Notes: generated from the sequence alone by a model not told the origin. DNA of 64,000 nucleotides from Ophiobolus disseminans (GCA_010093685.1 MU006221.1:1664152-1728151), one strand, 5' to 3'. Shown: positions 33,371 through 43,985, numbered from the stretch's first letter. Made by a program: numbers and translations.

Positions 33371-33848
33371 CCAGACTCCGCAAGAAACAAATCAAACAAA
33401 TATCGCCTGCTGTATTTGTTTGTTTAGTGAAGGCTTAGCAGCCGCACCGTATTTAATTGTTTAGTTAGTATTTTAAGGCTGTATATTCAATTAATTTGCA
33501 AACATTAAGTGTTGTATAAAAGTTGTGGCGCTTGCTTTTGTCAGGCATGCGTGAACGAGGCGTAGCCTCGCGTGACATGGCCTGTACGATGTATACTGTT
33601 CCGCACACCATGATCAATGTTCATTGATCATACATACCTTTTTGGGTGCATGGCGTAGTGGGTGCGGACCTGCGTCCTGACAGCTTTTAGTTTTATAAGT
33701 AACTACTAGCGCCTTAGACGTTACTCTAATTGTTTTCTATCTAGTTTTGTATACTATATTCATAAGCGAGCTTGTTATAGTTAATAACGTATTCCACCAC
33801 GGAACCCGACAAAATTGCCAAGCCTTTACCCTTCATGCTTTATCAACA
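33371..33848. other. AT-rich flank, probable 5' end of a pogo element
   Basis: No gene. Contains short palindromes such as AATGTTCATTGATCAT and GGCGTAGCCTCGCG. It precedes the pogo-like remnant and may be its degraded terminal region; no clear inverted repeat end was found. Confidence 0.35.
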
Positions 33849-34242
33849 ATGTCTACACCTACAAACGCGCAATCTATTCAACACAAAGGGAGATTGCAAC
33901 TTGCTCTACAAGCTCATAAACGCTACCAGTTTCGAAGCCTACGAGCTGCTGCATGCGTGTTCAACGTTAAACACCACACTCTCTCTGAGCGCGCTAAACC
34001 CCTTCCGCGCAGAAGCTCTACCTAACGGCCAAAAGCTCACAAGCACCAAAGAGAAAGCGATTACCTAATACATCCTTGACCTCGACGCGCGAAGATGCGC
34101 GCCCCAGCTGTGCGAGGTAGCAGATATGGCTGATAAACTGCTAGGTGTACGCGGTAGTGAGCCAGTTAGCAAGCACTGGGCTGAGCGCTTTGTGACGCGT
34201 TCAGCGGAGCTCAAAATGGCCTTCAATTGAGTCAAGGATAGG
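33849..34242 (+). pseudogene. Fot1/pogo transposase N-terminal remnant
   Basis: The frame from 33849 reads GRLQLALQAHKRYQFRSLRA, a helix-turn-helix DNA-binding start typical of fungal pogo/Fot1 transposases. After a frameshift near 34018 it continues KLTSTKEKAIT-stop-YILDLDA, then LCEVADMADKLLGVRG and KHWAERFVTRSAELKMAFN, the CENP-B-type domain. It stops abruptly at about 34242, before any DDE catalytic domain. Contains a TAA, a TGA and one frameshift. Confidence 0.75.
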
Positions 34243-34245
34243 CAG

Positions 34246-34892
34246 AGGATGGCGAGGTAGAGGTTCGTCGACGAGTAACGGTTGTAGGGGCTGTCCTGGT
34301 AGGGGACGCCGTGGGGTGTCGAGGCAACGCTGTGCGAGGAGCTGTTGTTGGAGTACATGCCGGGCGCGAGCAGTGCGTCCGAGCCGTAGGAGCGCTGCGC
34401 GTACATGGCCTGCGGGGCAATTGGCTGGTATGTGTGGTGGTCGCTGAAGGGCGTGGCATCGGCGCCTGCCTCGGGCACACCCAGCGGCCGCGCCTGTTCG
34501 CTGTGTCCCCATCCGTCGATGCTTCTTGATGAGTGCGGTGCGCCTTCTCGCTCGGTGCTGTCGGACCCGGGCGTCACGCCGGGCGTCGAGTAGTCGGAGT
34601 AGTTGTTGGGGTCGTGTTGTCACTGGGGGTGCATGCTCACGGGCTGGCGGTGTGTTGGCGGCGGCGGCGGGAAGTCGTGCGAGCCTTCGACGGGCGACAT
34701 GTTGCTGTGTTGGTCCCAGGGGCCCTGCTGGTACGCCGTTTGGGAGGGAGATGTGGGATGCAGGCGCTGTGCAGGCTCGCAGCGGGCGTGCAAAGACGGC
34801 GACGATGGGCGAGGCAAGGCGAAAGACGGCGGCGCCGCTGCTGCACGATGCGAATCTCCTGCCGGGGCGCGATAGTGAGTGCACGCTTCCAA
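34246..34892 (-). pseudogene. Truncated Pro/Gln/Ser-rich host gene
   Basis: Minus-strand coding-like sequence: TSPSQTAYQQGPWDQHSNMS and SHDFPPPPPTHRQP, a TGA at 34622-34620, then in the same frame NNYSDYSTPGVTPGSDSTER, DDH-type tail TYQPIAPQAMYAQRSYGSDA and QDSPYNRYSSTNL, where it runs into the pogo remnant. The low-complexity tail looks like the cytoplasmic end of a membrane or regulatory protein. One nonsense codon (CGA to TGA would fit) and loss of the 3' end indicate a pseudogene. Family not recognised. Confidence 0.4.
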
Positions 34893-34903
34893 CAGTGACG
34901 CCC

Positions 34904-34992
34904 CAATTCAATTCAATGCACTTCACTTCACTTCACTTCACTTCACTTCACTTCACTTCACTTCACTTCAATTCAATTCAATTCAATTCAAT
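34904..34992 (+). repeat. Compound pentanucleotide microsatellite
   Basis: (AATTC)n followed by about nine copies of ACTTC and then about five AATTC units. The two unit types differ by one base, so the inner block probably arose by a mutation that spread through slippage. Confidence 0.95.
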
Positions 34993-35612
34993 CGGTGGAC
35001 AGTCGAGGACGGCGGCGCAGGGTCACGAGCGAGACTTGGTGTGTGTGATGAATGGCTTGCGTGTGGCAGCACTGGAATTGCTGCTTGCATCGGCGGCCGA
35101 TTAGAGCGGGTGGGCAAGTGGGTGGCACGTTGCCTAGGGTGCAGAGCGATCGCTGTGTGCATACATACGTCAACCCGTAAAATCTGCCACTCGAGCCCAT
35201 GCCCAGCCCGGCCCTCAACAGAATCAAGGTAGCCCTAGCAGTTAGGTGCAGCCGTAACTGCACGTTTCTCTGCCCTTTGCTGCCATCTTCTGGCGCGTCC
35301 GGCATGTTTCGTCCACCGTCCATCCCCCCTTCCAGCCTGCCCTCTGCAGACGCAGCACGCCCCTTCCGCGCAGCTTGGCACTTTCGCCTGCGGGAACCGT
35401 TGTCGAAATCTGTCGCGCCTTGTCTCGTTGCCGGCGCATCGCATGCAGTCACCATACACGGTAGACGTGATGCCATCCACGACGTTTGTCTCTTTCATCG
35501 CCTTTGTCTGCATCCTATCTTCCGGGCGGCATTTAGCCATCACGAACACGAACCGATAGGGCGTCCGAGGTCGTGTCCTGCACGCGCCAACCATCTCGGC
35601 TTTCTCTTACCC
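34993..35612. other. Intergenic region
   Basis: Short overlapping frames on both strands with no motif. Downstream of the Zn2Cys6 gene; no gene supported. Confidence 0.4.
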
Positions 35613-37332
35613 TTATACATATGTCCTAATCCTAGCCCGAGTAATAAGAGAGCAGTCTAACCTCTCAAGAATTGCATGACCTTTACTATCCGACTGCAGC
35701 GTTTCGCAAGCTATGCTTAGTGCGAAGCCTGCTGACGCAATTCCGTATAACATGAACTCTTCCTGCAGCAAGTACTCCATGCTCTTGTATATGCAGGTGC
35801 TGAGCTCGAGGCACTCGTCCTGCAAATCCTCCGCACCGTATGCTGCAGGCCTCAACTCTGGAAGTCGGTTCGACAAGCCTTGGATCTCGAGAAGGCAGAG
35901 GAGTTGAAACACCCAGAAGTAGACAAACACGTTGGCGATACCGAGGCTTGGGTACCATAGCGACTCGAAAGTTCCGCAAACATCGTGTTCTACACTCCGA
36001 CGCCAGTAAGTTGATTCTGAAGTGCTGGCCAGAAACGAAGCATGCCAGGTTTTGAGTTGTGTCATGCTCCCCATCAGCTCCGTGATGAATTGTTCGGCAG
36101 TCCCGGCATCATCGGAACAAGCAGGCAGTGCAGTATCGATCCTTTCCAAGATGCCAGGAATGTGTACTGCGACTCCTAATAGGCTTTGCAAAGGGGCAGC
36201 TTGTTGATATTGGAAGGGCAGTGTGCGCCAGGCTTGCTCCGCGAAGAAGGTTGCTTTGCGAAGTATGAAGGCTTTGAGTATCTGGCGCGTAGAGTTGTAA
36301 GACTAGGAACCGTGTTAATCTGGTATTTGACTCACAAGAAGCGGCCTGAAGCCTATGAGCATCGTATGCTCAGTACCCGACGCGAAGATCTCTGGTGGCA
36401 TGAGTTGCACCATGCTGCTGACGCCTTCGACATGTATCAGCCAACTGGATTCTTGGGTTGGCGACATTACCTGTCACGGTCTCACAGTCAGCCTTTGTTC
36501 AGTACAAGGTATGCTAGAGAGGAGTTCCATGGGCATTGGTACGCTGTTATCCAGGCCATACGCGCACTTACCTCCGTAAGTGCCAAACACATGACTGCGG
36601 CTACAAGTTTGCTTCTGTAAGTGTCTCCAACGACTGCAAGACTATGTCCTAACAGGCGAAGACTCTCCTCGTATTGCGCAACTATTGCATCGAGGAGGTT
36701 CTCACCGTTTCGGTAAGCGGTGATCGAGAGTGCCAAAGCACTCACAGCCGAGTGCAAACACTGCGAAAATGGGCCATTCGTATCAGCAGTCAATTCTGGC
36801 AAGGCCAACGCCCACGAGCCACAGAAGCGTGAGCACCTCTCGCATGTATCCGCGGCGTCGTGTTCTAGCTCTTGTATTGGGATGAAGTTCCGCAGAATCA
36901 CCGATACTTTCTCTTGTACTGTGGAAAGACCAGGGAGATGCGATTCATCTAGCGGTGACAGAGCGCTGTACGTGACGGTACCCTGCTGGGAACGTCTCGT
37001 CCATTGGTCTTTAGCCTGAGTGCGACCCGGTTCGTTGCCAGAAGGATATTGCGTATGCGCTGGGATAGACAGCTTTGCCCACGATACCGGTTTTGGACGC
37101 GTCCTTGGCTTTACTGCCGTTTTGGGAGCAACGAAAGGTACGAATAAGGCGTCCGGGTATCCTTCGCAGCTTCTGCTACTGAAAAGACATTGAGTACACG
37201 CAGGACGCTTGCCATCGCACTACGCAATGGCCGATACGATTAGTCTCCATCCTGGAATGACTTCTGGTGCGAACGAACCTGAAGTTTTCGTTTGCGGCAA
37301 GTATCACAAAGATTCTGCTTTCTGACCTTCAT
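35613..37332 (-). CDS. Zn2Cys6 transcription factor
   Basis: Four exons on the minus strand, 37332-37279, 37219-36572, 36470-36336 and 36281-35613, give 501 residues. Exon 1 holds the start and half of the zinc cluster (MKVRKQNLCDTCRKRKLQ); a 59-bp intron then joins CDGKRPACTQCLFSSRSC, completing the six cysteines of a binuclear GAL4-type DNA-binding domain at residues 9-36. The interruption of the cluster by an intron is common in these genes. The rest is a helical regulatory domain, with HVEGVSSMVQLMPPEIFASG and ATFFAEQAWRTLPFQ matching the pattern of fungal-specific transcription factor domains. Nuclear regulator, target unknown; its divergent neighbour (MBL hydrolase) is a candidate. The 101-bp second intron is the least certain boundary. 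Confidence 0.82.
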
Positions 37333-37864
37333 GACAAAGCTACGCGTCCATGGGCGAACGCGATTTGTTACCGCAACGGGGAAGGTGACGACTCGGGTTT
37401 CAGCGCCTGAAACAAGTAGTCTAATGAGGCACTACCGGAAGATCTGGCTGATGATGCAGATAGCTAAGGACGGACGCATTGCTGGAACATGGGAAGACGC
37501 GGCTGTGGCCGCCGAGACAGCGCCTTGCCGTGATGTCAACTGGCTGGCCGGTGTATGATTATCCAATGAGGTTGAAGAAGGTGGGTCGGTGTTCGCTTCC
37601 TCTTTGAGCTTAGCGCATGTCGGTCCAACGCTACTACCCTTCACCACTCTTCCTGAGTTTGTCAACTTCTGCAAAATTCTCTTTTGCTGATCAAGCAACG
37701 CATCAAACTCCGGACCAACATGGGTCTGATTAGTGACACGGCTTGGTATAAAACCAGTCGCTGTGTCCCAGCATGGAAGGACATCACCTCCACACTTGAC
37801 CGTCAAGCCGGATATCCCTCTATTATTTCACATTCCGGCCAGCACTACACATCCCACCGCAATC
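37333..37864. promoter_or_regulatory. Shared divergent promoter region
   Basis: 532 bp lie between the start of the Zn2Cys6 regulator (minus) and the MBL-fold hydrolase (plus). A 124-codon minus frame at 37432-37806 overlaps it (EFDALLDQQKRILQKL) and could be an upstream exon, but no splice path to the zinc-cluster exon was evident. Bidirectional control is an inference from geometry. Confidence 0.4.
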
Positions 37865-38686
37865 ATGACGGCTTCCACCTTCAGAAACAAAGTCAGCATC
37901 ACCCACATTGGTACCGCTACCGCCATCCTCGACATCGATGGCATCACGTTCATCACCGACCCCTTCTTTTCTCCCGCCGGTACCGAATCGCCTGATGGCT
38001 ACCCTCTCAAAGTCCACCACGACCCAGGACTAAAGCTAGAAGAACTCCCGCACATCGACGCCGTTCTCCTAAGCCATGAGAATCACTGGGACAACCTCGA
38101 CGACTTCGGGCGCCGACTCCTCGACGGCCGTACCACCGTAACTACCAACGACGGTGCGAATAATCTAGCACCGCGACCCAGTGTCCTCGGCTTCAGCGAC
38201 TGGCAGGAGAGAGATGTTCGCATCGCAGGAACCACGTTCCACATCACAGCCACGCCCTGCAGGCACTTCCCCGGACACGAGTGCGTTGGATTTGTCCTGC
38301 ACACCGAAAGTTTCGGAGTCGCACCCGATGGTCGTCCAAACGCAATTTACTTTTCTGGTGACACTGTGTACGTTGAAGAGCTCGCAAAGATCGCGGACAA
38401 GTACCACATCACCGTCGCCATCATGAACTGCGGCAAAGCGACCATTCCCGAGATGACCCCCGAGGGTCCAGGCGGACCAGATGATTCCTTGCAAATTACT
38501 CTGGATGGCCGGCAGGCAGCTCGCCTGCTTCGTGATCTCAAGGCTGATGTGCTGGTGCCAATGCACTACGACTTGTGGGACCACTTCACACAACACGGTG
38601 ACGGGCTTGCAAAGGAGTTCAAGGAGGAGGGTGTCTTGGAGCAGGTTCGTTGGCTCCAGCCTGGGAAGGCTGTGCAGATCAATTGA
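37865..38686 (+). CDS. Metallo-beta-lactamase-fold hydrolase, UlaG-like
   Basis: Single exon, 273 residues. The N-terminal strand pattern VSITHIGTATAILDIDGITF leads to ITDPFFSPAG. The metal motif is SHENHWDNLDDFGRRLLDGR, a variant of HxHxDH found in one fungal and bacterial subgroup of UlaG-like lactonase proteins. Later metal ligands are probably in PCRHFPGHE, YFSGDTVY and VPMHYDLW. Family knowledge: a Zn- or Mn-dependent hydrolase acting on a lactone or phosphoester; the substrate is not predictable here. ATG chosen at 37865 because it opens the first beta strand; the frame is open upstream without a better start. Confidence 0.82.
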   Translation: MTASTFRNKVSITHIGTATAILDIDGITFITDPFFSPAGTESPDGYPLKVHHDPGLKLEELPHIDAVLLSHENHWDNLDDFGRRLLDGRTTVTTNDGANNLAPRPSVLGFSDWQERDVRIAGTTFHITATPCRHFPGHECVGFVLHTESFGVAPDGRPNAIYFSGDTVYVEELAKIADKYHITVAIMNCGKATIPEMTPEGPGGPDDSLQITLDGRQAARLLRDLKADVLVPMHYDLWDHFTQHGDGLAKEFKEEGVLEQVRWLQPGKAVQIN

Positions 38687-39398
38687 GTCATATGCGGAGG
38701 AATGAGAAGTGATAGTGGGCTTGGACGTGTATCAGTAGCATGTGAGCGTTAAGGCGTCTTATTCTTGTTGCATCTTGAAAAGTTGTAGAAAACATGGTAG
38801 CAGAACTCATACACAATGGGAACAATCAACGGAAACTCCTCATACCTTCAACTCAAGAACTGAACACGACATTATACCTCCATTCAAATAGAGCCTATTA
38901 GTCCATCCTACAGTTATTGATGCGTGTATGGCTCATGTGAGTCTCCGATGTTTATGAAATACCTCGTTCGAAAGCACGTTCCCGATTGAGTACGGCATGT
39001 GTTGCGGAAATTGGAAGTGGCTCGTCGCTCTGCGTCATCCGCAATAGGCAGCAACAACGTATGACTTAACTTCAAGCCTCTGCGTTTCTTGCTAAAACCC
39101 TGACAGCGAGCGGAACGTTGACCTCGGCGGACGCAGATAAGTGGGTCGGCCTATGATGCCTCATGCGGCTAGCGTGCCAACGATCTTCTAGACCCAGAAG
39201 CTCGCATTTTCTCGGGCAATAACATCTTTTGACATTTGATTATCAATTCGCACGAGCTTTCGGATGAGTGAGGAAGCTAGCTCATTTCGTTCATCGATTA
39301 TGTATAACTGACAAGCTTCCCCGATCACCTGAAGTGTGATCACACACTCTAGGCTCGGTGAAGCAACCACCGGAAATCAAGATCGACAATTTTTCATC
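38687..39398. other. Intergenic region
   Basis: About 0.7 kb with no supported gene; contains the MFS gene promoter. Confidence 0.4.
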
Positions 39399-40920
39399 AT
39401 GGACGACCTTGAGAGTAAAAGCTCGACGACATCACCAGATCATGGCCAACCTGTTCACCGGGATACGGAATCGGCAACCCTACCAGCCTCAAGTTCGAAT
39501 GCTGAGGAGCGATCTCATGAGGGAGTGATTGCTCAAGCACCACCAGAAGGCGGCCTCGTAGCTTGGTTAGCAGGTAAGCTGCGATGTTAAAAAAAGCAAG
39601 CCCGTCCAGATGCTAACCATCCTGCTCTGGCAGTTGTCGCATTCTTCCTCGCGATCATGAACACGTGGTAAGTCGCCAGCCAAGCAACATCACACATCAA
39701 AACTTTACTGACGATTATACAGGGGCATGATCATATCTTTTGGTGTCTTCCAAACCTATTACGTCTCGAATCTCCACCAAACACGCTCCGACATCGCCTG
39801 GGTCGGCTCGATCGCCGTCTTCCTCCTCTTCTTCACCGGCATCGTCAGCGGACGACTCACAGATGCGGGCTACTACCGTATCATCACAGCAACCGGCGCG
39901 GTCTTGGTCGTACTCGGCACCTTTATGACATCGCTGGCCGAGACGTACTGGCAAGTCCTCCTGGCACAAGGCGTTTGTACGGGTCTCGGGAATGGATGTC
40001 TGCTGACGCCCATGTCGACGCTGGTTTCGTCGTACTTCAAGAGGAGGCTTCCGCTGGTGACGGGTATTGCGGCTTGCGGTAGTGTGACTGGAGGGCTCAT
40101 CTACCCTAGTATGGTACGCACGTTGCTGCCCACGATTGGCTTTGGGTGGACCTTGAGAGCGATTGGCTTCATACAACTTGGGACGTTCGTCGTCGCGTTG
40201 GTCTGCGGGAAGCCGAGGATAGGACCCAAGAAATCAGGTCCGCTTCTGGATTTGGCAGTCTTCAAGGAGATTCCTTTCATCCTACTTCTCGTGGGATCTT
40301 TTTTGGTAAGTCGTCACCAATACTTTATTGTACGAAGAGGCATGAGCGCTTCGCTGACAGATCTGCAGGCTTTCCTAGGCGTGTTCTTCCCATTCTTCTT
40401 CCTCAGCTCCTATGCGCGAGAAAAGCGAGGAATGTCCTACACCAACTCCCTCAATCTCACCCTCGTTCTCAACGGCATCGGCTTCGCAGGCCGCCTGCTG
40501 CCCAGTCTGATCGCCCGATTCTGCGGCACCATGAACGTTTACATCTTCTTTATCTTCTGCTCGGCGCTATGCATGTATACCTGGATACCCGTACACTCGA
40601 CTCCCGGGCTTTACGCTTGGACAACCTTCTACAGCCTGTCCGTCGGAGGAGTGCAGTCCCTCTCCCTGGCTATTGTTCCGGTCATCATTTCGGATACGTC
40701 AAAGATGGGAGCGTCGTTTGGCATCGTATTTGCGGCTATCGGCATCGGCGCGTTGTTAGGCTCGCCGGTCTGCGGTTCGATTATCACATCGAGTGGGGGC
40801 TCGTATGCTGGTGCGCAAGCATTTTCAGGGAGTGTGTTGGTTGCTGGAGGGTTGATTATACTAGCTGCGCGCGAAGCGAAGAGGCGGCAGAAACAGGAAG
40901 ATGTATTCGTGAAGATGTAA
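39399..40920 (+). CDS. MFS transporter, monocarboxylate-porter type
   Basis: Four exons, 39399-39573, 39634-39667, 39723-40305 and 40369-40920, give 447 residues; introns 55-63 bp with GTAAG donors and AG acceptors. The second exon is only 34 bp and completes the first membrane helix (VVAFFLAIMNTW). A Ser/Glu-rich cytoplasmic N-terminus ends in PPEGGLVAWLAV, the entry motif of fungal MCT-like carriers (TC 2.A.1.13). Twelve hydrophobic segments follow, including SFGVFQTYY, WVGSIAVFLLFFTGIVSGRL and GVCTGLGNGCLLTPMSTLVS. Plasma-membrane uptake or export of a small organic acid is the usual role; the substrate is unknown. It sits at the edge of the repeat block but is intact. Confidence 0.88.
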
Positions 40921-41280
40921 GAAGCTAGACAAATCAGAAATGCAAGAGACGTACTATATTCCAGGTGCAGCTTGTATATACTAAACTATGTATTTTTTAG
41001 GCGCTTTTCTATATACATATATATAGTAGGCTGGTAAATTAGGTCTCTACATGTCAGATATCAGGGGTAGGCTGGTAAATGGGTATAGGTTAGGTTGGGG
41101 TTAGGTTCAGTCACGTGATGACCCAACTATGACCTAACCCCAATCTATATTTCTTGCGCTAGTACGCGTATAGGTTAGGTTGTAGTCGCACTAACCTGTG
41201 GTTAGGGTTAGGTCGCACGGACTAGGTCACAGTTAGGTTATGTATTAGTCTACTTTTTATTTGTAGCCTAGATAAGTCTG
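40921..41280. repeat. GGTTAGG-rich palindromic stretch
   Basis: Multiple copies of GGTTAGG, including an exact GGTTAGGGTTAGG near 41212. TTGGGGTTAGGT (about 41095) pairs perfectly with ACCTAACCCCAA (about 41131) around a TCACGTGA centre. No gene. Confidence 0.6.
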
Positions 41281-41932
41281 TCTCTACTACTGTTTCCCTG
41301 TCTAGATAGAAATAAGCTAGAATAGGCTTACTAATAAAGACAGCCTTGAGTTTGTCAAAGGCTTCCTGTTCTTCTTAGGTCCAGCGCTAGGTAACATCTC
41401 TAGTAAGTCTAGTAAGAGGTGCTGCAGTGTTAGCAAAATCCTAGATAAATCTGCAGTAGAAGTTTGCAAATCCCAAGAAGCTGCGTATACCTTTAACTAA
41501 TATAGGTGCTTTCTAGTTAGTAATAGCTTTAATCTTCTAAGGGTCTATAAGCAGTCCCTTCTCTATGTCGATAATAAATCCTAGGTACTTAGTGGACTTG
41601 ACTTCAAATTCACACTTTTTGATGTCTAGCTAGAGTCTAGCCTCTCTAAGGGCATCTAGAACCTTATTAACATAGGCGCGGTGTTCCTAGAGGGAGCTAT
41701 TAGTGTATATTAGAACATCGTCTAGGTAGGCGGATATAAACTTATCTAAGAACTAACGTAAGACCTAGTTAATGTAGCGTTGAAAGGTGCTAGGAGAGCT
41801 AACTATACTAAATAGAGTGACTAGCTACTTATATAGCCTAAAGCGTGTGCGGAAAGCAGTAAGCTATTTATTCTCTTCTTAAATGCGTATCTTGTAGAAA
41901 GCCGCAATAACATCTAGCTTAGTATACTACTT
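41281..41932 (-). pseudogene. Ty3/gypsy reverse transcriptase fragment
   Basis: Minus-strand frame with many TAG codons reads YTKLDVIAAF, AFRTRFRLYK, YLDDVLIYT (the catalytic DD), KYLGFIIDIEKGLLIDP, FLGFANFYCRFI and EEQEAFDKLKAVF: a gypsy RT and start of RNase H. It ends abruptly at the LTR boundary at 41933, so it belongs to an older element cut by a later insertion or rearrangement. Confidence 0.75.
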
Positions 41933-42723
41933 TGTAAGAGGTTAGACCTCTACTATTGTAATGGGTTAGACCCATGCAGGACCTACTAGTGGGTTTAAGA
42001 GCGGCGTAGTCACGCCTTACATGTCTTCATGCTGTATAAATATCGACTACGTAAGTTGAACACAGTTAATTTAACTTGTGCCTGCCTTTTAGCCGGGGCT
42101 AGTGCATGTAGTTGTGCCTATTTCCTTTTTAAGGTTCAACCCCTTACATTTTGAATCAACACCCCAAGGTCTAAAGTTCGATTCTAGCTCTAGCTAGTCG
42201 CTTTGGCTTACACCGTCGAGAGACTTATAGAGGCAAGCAGTATTTTCACGTACCCTGCTAGCGCGAGCTAAGTGAGGGGTAATGTGATGGGTTAGACCTA
42301 TACAGGACCTACTAGTGGGTTTAAGAGCGGCGCAGTCACGCCTTACATGTCTTCATGCTGTATAAATATCGACTACGCAAGTTGAACACAGTTAATTCAA
42401 CTTGTGCCTGCCTTTTGGCCGGGGCTAGTGCATGTAGTCGTGCCTATTTCCTTTTTAAGGTTCAACCCCTTACAACTATCCTTAGTAGAGTTACTTTAGT
42501 TCAATCAGAGTCACTTCGGCTTAACAGAACATCACGGAAGAGCATGGAATGCTCTAGCTATTAAAGAGATTATAAATAATGACATATGCCAATGTATATA
42601 GAAACTCCTAGAAACTAGCAGTCTGCCTATTTAGACAGCCTGCTCTCTAACTCTAGATAGTCTCTATCGAATTCATCACTGTTCTACCTAGCCTTTCTGC
42701 AGTCTTCTGCCTAGCCCCTTACA
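41933..42723 (+). mobile_element. Chromovirus LTR i, split by the TRIM
   Basis: Starts TGTAAGAGGTTAGACC and ends GCCTAGCCCCTTACA. Without the 518-bp TRIM and one TSD it is 268 bp, exactly the length of LTR iii at 48031-48298 and homologous to inverted LTR ii at 45410-45678. It is followed by a leader and a gag relic in the same orientation. Confidence 0.85.
41957..42474 (+). mobile_element. TRIM-like mini LTR retrotransposon, 518 bp, TSD ACTAT
   Basis: Two direct 192-bp LTRs (41957-42148 and 42283-42474), both ending GGTTCAACCCCTTACA, flank a 134-bp internal segment. ACTAT is duplicated at 41952-41956 and 42475-42479. The internal part begins TTTTGAATCAACACCCC and includes a tRNA B-box-like AGTTCGATTCT; a purine-rich AGTGAGGGGTAA abuts the 3' LTR as a polypurine tract. 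Each LTR has a TATA-like TGTATAAATATC. It has no coding capacity, so it must have been mobilised in trans. Its ends resemble those of the host LTR family. Confidence 0.88.
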
Positions 42724-42889
42724 TTTAAATTCGATTAACTACTTAAGTAGCTAGTGTAGCCATCCCCTAGTGCTCTACAACGGAATTGCGATACAACGGA
42801 ACAATTGCGAGAGTATTACAACGGAATACAAGGACGCTACTGCAGGGACCTCTACGGTTAAACACCTGCCTAAGCACATAACATAAACA

Positions 42890-43095
42890 TTAGACATCAA
42901 CGGAATTATTAGGCATTAACAGAATTATCGGGCATTAACAGAATCATCGGGCATTAACGGAATTATTAGACATCAACGGAATTATTAGGCATTAACAGAA
43001 TCGTTAGACATTAACTAAATTATTAGGCATTAACGGAATCATTAGACATTAACGGAATTATTGGACATTACTAGAATCACTAGAATTACTAGAAT
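42890..43095 (+). repeat. 19-bp minisatellite in the chromovirus leader
   Basis: About ten tandem units of the type TTATTAGACATCAACGGAA, followed by two or three 9-bp units (TCACTAGAA). It lies between LTR i and the gag relic. The inverted copy of the element at 45029-45265 has different unit numbers. Confidence 0.85.
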
Positions 43096-43129
43096 TAACC
43101 GGACACAATAGAACATACTATAGAAGAAC

Positions 43130-43975
43130 CTAAGTAAATAGCTAACAGTAGCAATACTGCAAATGCTCCTCTAACCTTAGAACAAACCTTCTACGCCTTT
43201 ATGCAGCAGATAGTGCAAGGCAATGCTATTAACTAGCAAACCCTGCAAGAACTCTAGAATATCCTGCAAGGCATTAACACACTGCAGCCTAAGAAGAGGA
43301 AGGAGAAGCTGCTACAGCTCTTAGAGTTTGATAGTACCCGCTCTAAATAGGCTAGATAGGAGATTAAGGCAAAGAACAAGATAAAGATAGATAGCAGGGT
43401 TATTAGGTTAGACATAGACTAGCTACGCTATATCTTTATAAGACTACGCAGTAATGCCCGCAATATGTGCCTAGCCTTTGTTAGGGCTAAGAAGGAAGAA
43501 GAGAGTGGTTTAGGTATGCAATTGCTGGAATACCTAGCTAGCACCTATAGCGACCCCAATCTACAGAAGAAAGCCTTGTCTAATGTCTACTCTATTAAGC
43601 AGAAGACTTAGGAATCTTTTGCCTAGTTTCTGCCACGCTTTAAGACTAAGCTAGCAAACGCTAGAGTATTGTCATTTAATAACACTATTAAGATCTTACT
43701 CCTAGAGAATGCTATAAACTATGCTATGCAGGAGAGACTAGTTAGCGTCTTTCTAGTCCCTACTAAGTATAGAGGATTCACCTCCCTACTTTAGACTATT
43801 AGGTTAAGACTAGATGCAATTAAAGCACTATAGAAAGGACAAGCGCAATAACGCTATATGCAGCAAGACAGCTCTAAAGAAGCAATAGATTAGGAACCTA
43901 CACACACTCATGCTGCTTAATCCCTAGGAAATTAACGCGCTAAGTAGTTAAGCAAGAATAAGATTTAGAGACGCA
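43130..43975 (+). pseudogene. Chromovirus gag relic (plus copy)
   Basis: With TAG codons ignored, the frame reads LRSNARNMCLAFVRAKKEEE, LLEYLASTYSDPNLQKKALS, FLPRFKTKLANARVLSFNN and FTSLL-stop-TIRLRLDAIKAL, the retrotransposon gag domain of fungal Ty3/gypsy elements. It runs into the N gap. Confidence 0.7.
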
Positions 43976-43985
43976 NNNNNNNNNN
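43976..43985. other. Assembly gap of 10 N
   Basis: Ten undetermined bases between two inverted copies of the same gag region. Gap length is probably nominal. Confidence 0.95.

Noticed and set aside
33590..33640. Small palindromes as a regulatory RNA or terminator
   Set aside because: Short, AT-rich, next to a decayed pogo element; no transcript-like context.
37432..37806. 124-residue minus-strand protein between the regulator and the MBL gene
   Set aside because: No conserved motif and no clear splice to the zinc-cluster exon; kept only as a note in the promoter entry.
42890..43095. CRISPR-like array
   Set aside because: The units are contiguous 19-mers without spacers, in a eukaryotic retrotransposon leader.
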